From Dokdonella_A sp051958935 (GTDB taxonomy: Bacteria > Pseudomonadota > Gammaproteobacteria > Xanthomonadales > Rhodanobacteraceae), in assembly GCF_051958935.1 (NCBI RefSeq), contig NZ_JBQCFP010000018.1:1-64000 (forward strand): 64,000 nt of DNA, given 5' to 3'. Of the stretch, positions 9,111 through 17,819 are shown piece by piece; position 1 is the first letter of the stretch, and each line of letters begins with the position of its first letter. The translations under genes were made by a program, and so were the position numbers. The notes under the pieces were generated by a model, which saw nothing but the letters and a program-made list of their open reading frames with translations, did not search any database and had not been told where the DNA came from.

Positions 9111-11444
9111 ATGGCAACACCGTTGATTCGCTTCGGCGCTTTCCGGCTCGATCCGCACGCACGCGAGCTGTTCGAGAACGGCGAGCGCGTCGACCTTCCG
9201 CTCAGCACGATCGACTGCCTCATCCACCTCGTCCGCCACCGCGATCGCCCGGTCGGGCGCGACGAACTCGCCGCCGCGGTGTGGGGCCGCGTCGACGTCA
9301 GCGAGGTGTCGCTGAGCCATGCGATCGTGCGGCTGCGTCGCCGGCTCGGCGACGACGGCAGCGCGCAGCGCGTGATCCGTACCGTGCCGCGCCTCGGTTA
9401 CCGCTGGGTCATGCCCGACACGATCGAGGAGACGCCCGGCGAAGCGGCGCAGGAGCCCGCCGTTGCCGCGGCGCCAGCCAGCGCACCCGCGCGCGCCGTG
9501 CCGGTGCGCAATCGGCGCCGCATCGCCGCGGTCATCATCGTCGCCGTCGCCGTGATCGCGCTCGCGCTCGCCGTCGCGATGGCCTGGCGCGGCCGCGGCC
9601 GTGCGCCGCAGCCGGCACCGGCGCCACCGAACAGTGCCGTCGTGCTGCCGGTGCAGGTCGATGCCGGCGCGGAATGGGCGTGGCTGCGTCTCGGACTCAT
9701 GGATCTCGCCGCGACGGAGCTGCGCCGCGGCGGGCTGGCGGTCACGCCGAGCGAAACCGTCGTCGCCCAGGTGCAGGCGCGCGGCGAAGGCGCCGTGGAC
9801 TTGCCCGCAGCGCTGCGCGTACTGGCGCGGGCCGGGCGCGAGCGCGAACGCTGGCACGTGCGGCTCGACGCGCGCGCCACCGCGGGCGACCTCGTGATCG
9901 ACGCACGCGATGCCGATCCGTTGCGGGCAACACGCGATGCCGTCGCCGACCTCCTGATCAAGCTCGGCCGCACGCCACCGCCGGTCGATGCAGGCGACGA
10001 CGCGCTCGCCGCGGCGACCCTGCGCCAGCGCGCCAATGCGGCGTTGCTCGCGAACCGCTTCGACGTCGCGCGCGGCCTCGTCGAACAGGCGCCGCCGGGC
10101 CTGCAGGCGAGTCCCGAGATCGCGCTGATCCGCGCCAAGCTCGCGTTCTATTCCGGCGACTACGAAGACGGTCGCCGCCAGGCGGCGGAGCTGTTCGCGC
10201 GACTCCCGCCGGAGGCGCCCGCGGGCTTGCGCGCGCGCGTCGCGAACACGCTCGCGTCGGCGTATTTCCGCCTCGCGCGCCTCGACGACGCCGAGCGTGT
10301 CTACGCCGACGCGATCCGCATCGCCGGCGACGCACACGACCCCGACGTGCTCGCGCATGCCTACCTCGGCCGCGGCGGCGTCGCGAGCCAGCGCGTACGC
10401 CTGGAAGCCGCCGCCGCCGACTACGGCCGCGCGCGCACCCTGTTCGAATCGGGCAACGATCCCCTCGGCGTCGCCGCGATCGACCTCAACCTCGCGATCA
10501 ATGCGATGCAGCGCGGCCAGCCGGCCAACGCACTGCCCCTGCTGGAGGGCGTGCGCACCCGCTTGCGCGCGCTCGCCGCGGTCGACGCGCTCGCAGCGAC
10601 CGAAGTCACGCTGGTCGAGGCGCAACTCGTCCTGCTCGACCACGATGGCGCGCTCGCGACGAGCGCCGGTTTCGTCTCGGCCGGCAACGAGAACGGCAAT
10701 CCGCGCCGGCGCTGGCAGTTCACCTTCGCACGCGCGGCGGCGCTCGCCGGCAGCGGCCGGCTCGACGAAGCGGAGGTGCTGCTCGCACGCCTGCGCGATG
10801 CGAGCGACCCCGATGCCGACGCGATCGCGCGCGCGCTGGCCGAATCGCTGTCCGGCGACATCGCGCTCGCGCGCGGCGATCCGGCGCATGCCGCGGAACT
10901 CGCCGCGGGTGCATTGACGCCGGTGCTCGCCTCCTTCAACCGCGAGCAGTACGTGCAAGCCTGGTGCGTGCGCATCCGGGCGCTGCAACGGAGCGGAAGC
11001 GTCGCCGAGGCCGCGGCGGAACTCGAGCGCCTGCGCGCCTCGGTGCTGTCACCGCCGGACGGCGCCGCCGCCGATCCCGGTGCGCAGATCCTGCTCGCGC
11101 TCGCCGGCGCCGAGCAGGCCGAGGCGGAGCACCGGCCCGAACTCGCGCTGCAGCGCTATGCCGACGCGATGGCGCGGGCCACCGCGCGCGCGGTGCCGGA
11201 GGAACTCGTGCGCGTCGGCCTGCCGTACGTGCGCGCATTGATCGCCGCGGAGCGCATCGACGACGCTGCCTCGGTGCACGGCCGCATCGCCGCATGGGCC
11301 GACCGCGACCTGCGCGCGGCGTGGAGCGCCGCGCTCGTCTACCACGCGCTCGGCGAGCCGGCCGCGGTCGACGCCGCGCTGGCACGCGCGCGCGTACTCG
11401 CCGGCGAGCGTAGCGTCGCCGCACTCGAAACGGCCCTGCGCTGA
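9111..11444 (+). CDS. CadC/ToxR-like membrane regulator: winged helix, TM, TPR
   Basis: The 777-residue protein starts with an OmpR/PhoB-type winged-helix DNA-binding domain (about residues 5-102, with VSLSHAIVRLRRRLGDD and IRTVPRLGYRW). A Pro/Ala linker follows, then a single TM (about 139-161), then some 600 residues of TPR-like helices on the other side of the membrane. This is the CadC/ToxR arrangement, a membrane-embedded transcription factor that needs no phosphorelay. The TPR region probably senses or binds a periplasmic partner. It is divergent from the lone dehydratase with a 69-base gap, so it may control it. Target genes are unknown. Confidence 0.85.
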   Translation: MATPLIRFGAFRLDPHARELFENGERVDLPLSTIDCLIHLVRHRDRPVGRDELAAAVWGRVDVSEVSLSHAIVRLRRRLGDDGSAQRVIRTVPRLGYRWVMPDTIEETPGEAAQEPAVAAAPASAPARAVPVRNRRRIAAVIIVAVAVIALALAVAMAWRGRGRAPQPAPAPPNSAVVLPVQVDAGAEWAWLRLGLMDLAATELRRGGLAVTPSETVVAQVQARGEGAVDLPAALRVLARAGRERERWHVRLDARATAGDLVIDARDADPLRATRDAVADLLIKLGRTPPPVDAGDDALAAATLRQRANAALLANRFDVARGLVEQAPPGLQASPEIALIRAKLAFYSGDYEDGRRQAAELFARLPPEAPAGLRARVANTLASAYFRLARLDDAERVYADAIRIAGDAHDPDVLAHAYLGRGGVASQRVRLEAAAADYGRARTLFESGNDPLGVAAIDLNLAINAMQRGQPANALPLLEGVRTRLRALAAVDALAATEVTLVEAQLVLLDHDGALATSAGFVSAGNENGNPRRRWQFTFARAAALAGSGRLDEAEVLLARLRDASDPDADAIARALAESLSGDIALARGDPAHAAELAAGALTPVLASFNREQYVQAWCVRIRALQRSGSVAEAAAELERLRASVLSPPDGAAADPGAQILLALAGAEQAEAEHRPELALQRYADAMARATARAVPEELVRVGLPYVRALIAAERIDDAASVHGRIAAWADRDLRAAWSAALVYHALGEPAAVDAALARARVLAGERSVAALETALR

Positions 11445-11552
11445 GTTTCCACCACGCGCGTACACGCCTGATACATGGTTTTTACATGCCGACCACGCGC
11501 GCTTCGCCGATGGTCGGGCACCGATGCATGCCTTCCCGCCTCCGAGGTTCCG

Positions 11553-12677
11553 ATGACCCTGCGTTCGTTCCGTCCCGTCCAGCGCCGCCGTTCGCTCGCG
11601 GCCGCCGTCCTCGCCGTCCTCACGAGCGCTCCCGCGTTCGCGGGCACGCCGGCCCCGCTCTACCACCTGGTGACGCTCGACGCGCCCGGCGGCAGCGCCG
11701 TCATCGCGCAGGACATCAACGATGCCGGCCAGGTCGTCGGCCGCTATCTCGACGCCGACTTCAACGCGCGCGCGGCCCTCTGGGACCCCGACGGCACCCT
11801 GCACGACCTGGACCTCCCCGGCGCCGGCGATGCCGCCGCGACCGCGATCAACAACGCGGGCCAGGTGGTCGGCACGTTCAACGACTACGAGCACCCGCAG
11901 GCGGCATTGCTGTGGGATCCGGCTGTCTCGACCGAGCCGGTGGTGATCACGGCCGGCCCGAACGAGTTCGTCGAGGCGCTCGACATCGGCGACGGCGGCG
12001 AAGTGGTCGGCGGCTTCGGCCTGCCGGCGCAGGAGCGCGCGTTCGTCTGGACCGGGGCGACGGGCCTCGTCGACTACGGCCTGCAGGACGAGGGTCTCGA
12101 GTTCCAGCAGGCGCGCTGGTCCGCCGTGAACGCGAGCGGGCGGCTGGTCGGTCACTGGAACCAACACTCCTCGAACGTGCACGCGACGGTCGGCGACGTC
12201 GGCGTCGCCAGCGTCATGGGGATGAGCAAGATGAGCGAGGCGTTCGCGAGCATCGCGACGGCAGTCAACGATGCCGGGGTCGTGGTCGGCCTCGGCCTCG
12301 CGATCGATGCGCCCAAGCTCGTGCCGGTCGTGCTCGACGCCGACGGCTTCAGCGAGATCGCGGGTGCCACGCTCGACCAGGACAACGGCTGCGCCGCCGC
12401 GATCAACGCGTCCGGCACGATCGTCGGCAGCGCCGGCATCGGCTCGGCGAGCGGTTGCGTGCCGGGTCTCAAGGCCTGGGTGCGGCGTGACGGCACGGTG
12501 TACGACCTCTACGACGTCGTCGACGACCACGGCCCGTTCACGCGCTTCCAGATCGCGCGCGCGATCAACGCGGACGGCGTCATCGTCGGCGCCGGCCTCG
12601 ACGCGGACGAGCAGGTGCGCAGCTTCAAGCTCGTGCCGATCGGCGACACGGTGTTCGCCGACGGCTTCGACGGCTGA
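11553..12677 (+). CDS. secreted HAF-repeat protein with DGFDG tail
   Basis: The 374-residue product has a signal peptide (cut near AFA, residue 31). At least seven HAF-type beta repeats follow with the INDAGQVVG core (DINDAGQVVGRY, AINNAGQVVGTF, AVNASGRLVGHW, AVNDAGVVVGLG, AINASGTIVGSA, AINADGVIVGAG). These repeats make a propeller-like extracellular domain. The C-terminus is VFADGFDG, like the tail of the protein ending at 5528. The start at 11553 is preferred over 11475 because it opens the signal peptide. Function beyond surface location unknown. Confidence 0.82.
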   Translation: MTLRSFRPVQRRRSLAAAVLAVLTSAPAFAGTPAPLYHLVTLDAPGGSAVIAQDINDAGQVVGRYLDADFNARAALWDPDGTLHDLDLPGAGDAAATAINNAGQVVGTFNDYEHPQAALLWDPAVSTEPVVITAGPNEFVEALDIGDGGEVVGGFGLPAQERAFVWTGATGLVDYGLQDEGLEFQQARWSAVNASGRLVGHWNQHSSNVHATVGDVGVASVMGMSKMSEAFASIATAVNDAGVVVGLGLAIDAPKLVPVVLDADGFSEIAGATLDQDNGCAAAINASGTIVGSAGIGSASGCVPGLKAWVRRDGTVYDLYDVVDDHGPFTRFQIARAINADGVIVGAGLDADEQVRSFKLVPIGDTVFADGFDG

Positions 12678-12683
12678 GGGCGA

Positions 12684-14990
12684 TCAGCGGCGCGCGCGCG
12701 CCATCAGGATCGACAGGCAGAAGTGGAAGCCGACGCCGAGCGCGACGGTGAGACCGATCGCGCGCAGCACCGGCAGCGACGACAGCGCCTGCAGGCCGAA
12801 CACGAGGAGCGCGGACGCGACGCAGACGAGCGTCGCGTGCAGGGTGCGACGCGCCTCGGCCGGTTCGGCGACGGGGCGCTCGAAGAACAGTGCGTAGTGC
12901 AAGCCGAGCCCGGCCGCGAGCGTGACCGCGACGAGGTGGAACAGCGACAGCGAGAGCCCGCTCGCGCGTTCCACCACGACCACCAGCACGGTCGCGAGCG
13001 ACATCGGCGCGAGCACGTGCCACGCGCGGCGCACGCTGCGCAGCGCGACCACCACGGTCACCGCGAGCAGGCCGAGCGCGAGGCCGAGCGCACGCAGGAT
13101 GCGCTCGCGGTAGGCGACGACGAGTGACTCCGACGCGGCCTTGAGATCGAGCAGGCGCACCGCGCCATGCGTCGGCCCGGCGAGCGCATCGAGCGCGGCC
13201 GCATCATGTACGCCCGACAGGGTCGCGAGGCCGAGCCAACCGTCCTCGCGCGCGACGAGCATCGCGGCGAGGCGCGCACCGAGCGGCGACGAGGCGAATG
13301 CGGCGGACGTCAGCGGCTCGAGCGCGCGCGCCGCTTCGACGTCGTCGACGAATGGCGCGAACAGTCCGGCGCGGAACGGCAGCTCCGCACTCGCCTCGTC
13401 CAGTGCGCGCTCGAGCGTCGCGCGATCGGGCAGCTTCCCCTGGCGCGCGCGCTGCGTCGCGAGACTCGGCAGGTAGCGGCTCGGCAGTTCCGCCGCGTCG
13501 AGCACGTGCCGTTGCACGAGTTCGTCGAGGCGCGGTTCCATCGCTTCGGACAACGCGAGCACGCCATCGGCATCGGTCGCGTGCAATACGAGCAGGTAGC
13601 GCACATCCGGCGCACCGAGTTCGCCGCGCAGCTTCGCGTCGCGCAGCAGCAGCTCCTGCGGCACCGGCGTCAGCGCCGCGAGGTCGTTCTCCCCCATCGG
13701 CCCCGGCGCGCGCCAGAGCACGGCGAGGCCGAGCGCGGCGAGCAACCACGGCAGCCAGCGCGGCCGCGGCAGCGCATCGAGCACCCGCACCGCGCGCGCG
13801 AGCCAGGCATGCGTGGCGACGTCGTGGAAGCGTGCCGGCAGCACGCGCGGCAGCAGGTAGCGCGTGCTGAAACCCGCGGCGAGCAGGCCGGCGATCGTGA
13901 ATACCGCGAGCTGCTGCAGGCCGGTCACGCCGGATGCGAAGAACGCGAGGTAGGCGATCGCCGCCGAGACGATCGCGGTCGCGAGCAGCGGCCACAGCGC
14001 ACGCACGCTGGCGAGCGCATCCTCGCCCGCGCGGCGGTGGCTGAGCACGCGGATCGGGTACTCCTGCGCGACGCCGAGCAGGGTGAAGCCGAACGCGAGC
14101 GTGATGCCGTGCGCGCTGCCGAACAGCAGCGCGAGCGCGGCGATGCCGGCGAGGCCGCCGCTGAGCACCGGCAGGCCGGCGAGCAACAACGACGGCAGGC
14201 TGCGATAGGCGAGCACGAGCAGCAGCAGGAAGCCGAGCGTGCTGACGACGCCGATGCGATCGGCCTCGCCGCGCGTGCGCTCGTTGATGAGCACGGTGAA
14301 CCAGCCGGGTCCGCTGATCGTGAGCTTCGCCGCGCCGGCGTCGGGCAGCGCGCGGAACGCGGCCTCGAGCGCGTCGATCGCCGCACCCTGCGCGGCCGGG
14401 TCGAAACCCGCGCCGCGCGTCTGCGCGAGCAGCAGCGCCGCGCCATCGGTCGAGAACCAGACGCCGTCGCGCACGATCGGCGCCTTCGGCGGCGACCAGC
14501 GCTGCGCGAGCGCGAGCACTTCGAGCGTCGGGTCGCGCGGCAGCAGCGGCTTCAGCAACGTCGCCGCAGGCGAGGCGAGATCCTCGACGCGCTGGCCGAG
14601 CTGGTCGGCGAGGTACGCCGCGTCGAGCGCGTGCGTGTCGAGCGTCGGCGACAGCAGCCAGCGGTACGGCAAGAGTTTCCCGTCGAGCGCGGACGGATCG
14701 AACGCGCCGTTGATCGCCTGCTCGAAGTGGGGGTCCGCCCGCAGCGCGGCGACGAGGCCGCGACTGAGCGCCGCGAGCTCCGCCTCCGGCGCGCCCTCGA
14801 TCGCGAGCAGCAGCAGGCGCGAGCCCGGTCCTTCGCCGATCTGCTCCATGAGCAGCTTCTGGTCCGGCGTCTGCGGCGGTGGCATGAAGCTGCGCAGGTC
14901 GGTGCCGATGCGCAAGGTGTGCAACGCGAACGCGGCGAGCGCCGCGAGCGCGAGCAGCCACACGGCGAGCAACGCGACGCGCCCGCGCAT
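12684..14990 (-). CDS. MMPL/RND-family exporter of the pigment locus
   Basis: The 768-residue inner-membrane protein has the doubled RND layout: TM1, a large periplasmic loop, five further TMs (about 255-430), then TM7, a second loop and the last TMs. An exporter of this family sits in xanthomonadin and aryl-polyene clusters and is taken to move the finished lipid-linked pigment toward the outer membrane. It is the last gene of a five-gene operon after the LolA-like carrier, separated by 25 bases. The start at 14990 gives a normal N-terminal TM. Pigment export is inferred from context. Confidence 0.82.
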   Translation of the reverse strand: MRGRVALLAVWLLALAALAAFALHTLRIGTDLRSFMPPPQTPDQKLLMEQIGEGPGSRLLLLAIEGAPEAELAALSRGLVAALRADPHFEQAINGAFDPSALDGKLLPYRWLLSPTLDTHALDAAYLADQLGQRVEDLASPAATLLKPLLPRDPTLEVLALAQRWSPPKAPIVRDGVWFSTDGAALLLAQTRGAGFDPAAQGAAIDALEAAFRALPDAGAAKLTISGPGWFTVLINERTRGEADRIGVVSTLGFLLLLVLAYRSLPSLLLAGLPVLSGGLAGIAALALLFGSAHGITLAFGFTLLGVAQEYPIRVLSHRRAGEDALASVRALWPLLATAIVSAAIAYLAFFASGVTGLQQLAVFTIAGLLAAGFSTRYLLPRVLPARFHDVATHAWLARAVRVLDALPRPRWLPWLLAALGLAVLWRAPGPMGENDLAALTPVPQELLLRDAKLRGELGAPDVRYLLVLHATDADGVLALSEAMEPRLDELVQRHVLDAAELPSRYLPSLATQRARQGKLPDRATLERALDEASAELPFRAGLFAPFVDDVEAARALEPLTSAAFASSPLGARLAAMLVAREDGWLGLATLSGVHDAAALDALAGPTHGAVRLLDLKAASESLVVAYRERILRALGLALGLLAVTVVVALRSVRRAWHVLAPMSLATVLVVVVERASGLSLSLFHLVAVTLAAGLGLHYALFFERPVAEPAEARRTLHATLVCVASALLVFGLQALSSLPVLRAIGLTVALGVGFHFCLSILMARARR

Positions 14991-15015
14991 CAGCCGGTGC
15001 TCCGCGCCATCCGCA

Positions 15016-15654
15016 TCACGGTGCGGCGCCGGAGCGGCAGATCGCTTCGAGCTGCGGCTGCGACGGCCGCGCGGGCAGCTTCGCCGACGCGAGGCGGTCG
15101 ACCAGCAGGACCGCGACGTCGCCATCGCCCTCGCGCGTGACGAAGCAGAGCGGTGTCCGTTCGCTGCCGTCGACGCGGATCTCGCCGACGCGGCGCGCGA
15201 GGCGCGCATCGCGCGGCTTCAGCACGAGCTGCCACGCGTGCGCGTCGCCGCTCGCCGACAGCGAGAAGTCGGCCGCAAGCGTCGCCGCATCGCCGCCCAG
15301 CAGAGCGGCGAAGCCACGCAGGAAGCCTTCGAGCTCCGGCGCCTGGCCGAGCGAGAACGTGCGCACGGGTCGGTCGCCGCGCTGCACGCTTGCCGCGCCG
15401 TCCTCCACCCGGGTCTGCTCGCGGTACGGCGCATCGACGCGCTTGCCGAGGCGGCCGGGGCCGAGGTACTCGAGTTCGCCGCGCAGGATCAGCGGACGCT
15501 CAAGCAGGCTCGAGAAGCGCACTTCGGTGTACGCCGTGCGCGCGGGCACCTCGCGGCGCAGCTGCGCGACGAGTGCGGCGGCGTCGGGCGGCTCAGCCGG
15601 CGCTGCGGACGACGGCGTCGCCGGGGCGAACGTCGCCAACAGCGCGAGTGCCAT
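15016..15654 (-). CDS. LolA-like outer-membrane lipoprotein carrier family protein
   Basis: The 212-residue protein has a signal-like N-terminus and a LolA/DUF beta-barrel-half sequence (FSSLLERPLILRGELEYLGPGRLGKRVDAPYREQTRV). LolA-like proteins are regular members of aryl-polyene and xanthomonadin clusters and are thought to carry the lipid pigment across the periplasm with the MMPL exporter. The annotated start overlaps the acyltransferase gene by 62 bases. An in-frame ATG at 15696 would add a basic n-region (IPKAAASSRS) and make a better signal peptide at the cost of a longer overlap, so the start is uncertain. Confidence 0.75.
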   Translation of the reverse strand: MALALLATFAPATPSSAAPAEPPDAAALVAQLRREVPARTAYTEVRFSSLLERPLILRGELEYLGPGRLGKRVDAPYREQTRVEDGAASVQRGDRPVRTFSLGQAPELEGFLRGFAALLGGDAATLAADFSLSASGDAHAWQLVLKPRDARLARRVGEIRVDGSERTPLCFVTREGDGDVAVLLVDRLASAKLPARPSQPQLEAICRSGAAP

Positions 15655-16573
15655 GGACCGACTCGACGCCGCGGCCTTCGGGATTCCAGAAGTCATGCCA
15701 GTTGAACCAGTTGTAGGGATCCTGCCGCACATGATGTTCGAGTCGCGACGCGTAGCGCTGCACGACCTCGCGCAGCGCCGCCTCGCGTTCGCGCCGCGGC
15801 AGTGCGAGCTCGTCGGCGAGCGGTTCGAAGTACAGATCGTAGCGGTTGCCGCCGCGGTACATGCCGAGGCAGAGCACGATCGGCACTTTCAGGATCGCGC
15901 CGAGCAGGAAGGGCGCGGTCGGGAACGGTGCGGGCGCGCCGAAGAAATCCGCGTCCATCGTCGCCTCGTGCTCGCGCGCGCGATCGGCGAGCAGGGTCGC
16001 GAGCGCGCCCTCGGCGAGCGCCTCGGACAGCGCGAGCACGATCTCCGTGCCCGGGCGCGAGGCGTCGATGACGTTGCGGCCGATCTCGGGATTGAGCGCG
16101 TGCAGCAGCTCGGTCAGCGCGGGCGTCTTCTGCGTGTCGAGCACGACGCGCACCTTGATGTCCGGCCGCCCGTCCGCGGCGACGCGCAAGACCTCGAAAC
16201 TGCCGACGTGCGCGCCGAGCAGCAACACGCCGCGATCCGGATGCATGCGCGAGGTGAGTTCTTCCAGGCCGTGCATGCGCACGTCGAAGCGCGCGTAGCG
16301 TTCGGCGAGCAGGAACAGGCGATCGAGGATCGTGCCCGCGAAGCGATGGATGTGGCGCATGACCTGCCACGCGCTCGGGCGGCGGCCGGTCGCGCGCTCG
16401 AGGAACGCGTAGGACACGCGCCGCTCGTACGGGCGGCGGAAATAGAAGTACAGCGTGATCGGCAGCAGGCACAGGCGCGCGACGCCGCGGCCGCACTTGA
16501 GGCCGATCGCACGGATCAGCCAGATCGCGAAGCGGCCGCCGCCTTCGGGACGCGCGCTCCAGTGCTCGCTCAT
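15593..16573 (-). CDS. LPLAT-family acyltransferase (pigment assembly)
   Basis: The 326-residue protein matches the LpxL/HtrB-like lysophospholipid acyltransferase family: an N-terminal membrane-associated region, the H-x4-(D/E)-type motif in GAHVGSFEVLR, and the signature DPYNWFNWHDFWN near the end. In xanthomonadin-type clusters this enzyme is proposed to attach the polyene to a lipid or glycerol carrier. It overlaps the upstream hotdog gene by 4 bases (ATGA) and runs 62 bases into the LolA-like gene, consistent with tight coupling. Confidence 0.85.
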   Translation of the reverse strand: MSEHWSARPEGGGRFAIWLIRAIGLKCGRGVARLCLLPITLYFYFRRPYERRVSYAFLERATGRRPSAWQVMRHIHRFAGTILDRLFLLAERYARFDVRMHGLEELTSRMHPDRGVLLLGAHVGSFEVLRVAADGRPDIKVRVVLDTQKTPALTELLHALNPEIGRNVIDASRPGTEIVLALSEALAEGALATLLADRAREHEATMDADFFGAPAPFPTAPFLLGAILKVPIVLCLGMYRGGNRYDLYFEPLADELALPRREREAALREVVQRYASRLEHHVRQDPYNWFNWHDFWNPEGRGVESVHGTRAVGDVRPGDAVVRSAG

Positions 16574-16848
16574 GCGAGTTCGCCCTCGCCGGCGAGGATC
16601 GCCACGCCGTTGCGCTCGATGCGGAAACGCACACGCGCGCCGTCGCGCGCGAGCGTGAGCACGGCGTCCTCGCCCGGGCGCAGCGGCGCGACGAACTTGA
16701 CCGAGTGGATGCGCTGCAGCACGCCGCCGTCGCGCTCGATCGCCGCCGCGACACGGTCGAGCAGCACGACACCAGGCACGATCGGGTCACCGGGAAAATG
16801 GCCCGGCAGGCTCGGATGGTCCGCCTCGATGCGCAGTGCGATCGTCAT
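16570..16848 (-). CDS. short hotdog 3-hydroxyacyl-ACP dehydratase (ApeI/XanE-like)
   Basis: The 92-residue protein has the hotdog core with HPSLPGHFPGDPIVPGVVLLD (the GHFPxxPxxPG motif of FabA/FabZ-type dehydratases), IHSVKFVAPLRPGE and a final beta strand. This short ApeI-type form is typical of aryl-polyene clusters, acting with the second, ApeP-type enzyme. It is linked by 4-base overlaps to the genes on both sides. Confidence 0.85.
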   Translation of the reverse strand: MTIALRIEADHPSLPGHFPGDPIVPGVVLLDRVAAAIERDGGVLQRIHSVKFVAPLRPGEDAVLTLARDGARVRFRIERNGVAILAGEGELA

Positions 16849-17612
16849 CGCACACCTGTCGGGCGCGTGTCTCCCGCATCCGCGACGATGCCCTGCAGCA
16901 GCGCCGGCCAGCGCTGCACGACGCGCGCGATGAACAGCGGCAGTGGCGCATGCGGCACGCCGCGCAGGTGCACGCGGCGATAGGCGTATTCGAGCACGAG
17001 CACGAGGGGCACGAGCGCGTAGCCGCCGACATGCAGGTACCAGCGCCAGCCCGGCGCCGCGAATGCGGCTGGGGACGTCGCGCCGAACGCGGCGAACACG
17101 CCGCCCGGCACGAGACAGAGAACGACGCCGAGCGCCGACGCCTGTGCGCCGAGCAGGAGCGCCCACGCCCAGGTGAGCTGGCGCGCGTACGCGGCCACGC
17201 GTGGCACGGCGAGCCGCTCGCGGCTTTCGATGATCGCGATGAACCGCGCGATGAGCGGCTCGCGGCCGTCGCGCAGGGTGCTCGCGAACAGCGCGCACAG
17301 CGCCGCATTCACGAGGATCGGCAACGCATCGAGCGCGAGCAGGCCCTCGCCGCGAACGGCGAGCAGGCCGAGCAGCAGCGCGAGCGCGAGCCACGCGCCC
17401 CAGGCGCCGGCGCTGCGCCGGCGCAGCGCCGGCGACAGCAGCGCGCTCGCGAGCACGAACACCGCGAGCGCGGCGAGCCAGGCGCGGCCACTCGACCACG
17501 CGGCCAGCGCGAGCACGAAATACGCGGCGAGCCCGGCGAGCAGCAGGCGCGAACGGCGGACCGGCGTCTCGGACGAAGCGGCGGGAGCGGGCAGGGACAC
17601 GGAAACGGGCAC
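16845..17612 (-). CDS. COG4648-like polytopic membrane protein of the pigment operon
   Basis: The product of about 255 residues has five or six hydrophobic segments, with the conserved TLRDGREPLIARF loop and LTWAWALLLGAQ seen in the uncharacterised COG4648 membrane proteins that travel with aryl-polyene clusters. A GTG at 17612 (VPVSVSLPAP) is chosen because the sequence before it is charged and unlike a membrane protein. An ATG at 17708 is possible. It is the first gene of the five-gene operon and is divergent from the halogenase. Molecular function unknown. Confidence 0.68.
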   Translation of the reverse strand: MPVSVSLPAPAASSETPVRRSRLLLAGLAAYFVLALAAWSSGRAWLAALAVFVLASALLSPALRRRSAGAWGAWLALALLLGLLAVRGEGLLALDALPILVNAALCALFASTLRDGREPLIARFIAIIESRERLAVPRVAAYARQLTWAWALLLGAQASALGVVLCLVPGGVFAAFGATSPAAFAAPGWRWYLHVGGYALVPLVLVLEYAYRRVHLRGVPHAPLPLFIARVVQRWPALLQGIVADAGDTRPTGVR

Positions 17613-17819
17613 GCGTGGCGACGAGGCAGGAAAGTGCGGCCGGAATGTACCATGCGTGCGCGCCGCTTCGCGGCGGTCGCGTCGCCGCGTGTCGTCGGTC
17701 CGGCGCATGGCGACGGCGATGCGCCGCACGCGCTCGTGCAGGGCCGACGCATCCGCCCGAGTTCCGGCTAGACTCGGCCGGCTGGGCTCAAGTCGATCAT
17801 CGAGGGAGGAATGCAGGCG
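17613..17819. promoter_or_regulatory. shared divergent promoter region of pigment operon and halogenase
   Basis: This stretch of about 200 bases separates the minus-strand exporter operon from the halogenase. It should hold both promoters, but no convincing -35/-10 pair is seen in this composition. GGAGGA at 17805-17810 is the ribosome site and decides the halogenase start (9 bases before 17820). Confidence 0.5.

Noticed and set aside
13167..15140. A 657-codon plus-strand frame over the exporter gene
   Set aside because: The composition is almost only Arg, Glu, Ala and Gln; it is a mirror of the MMPL gene, which has clear TM helices.
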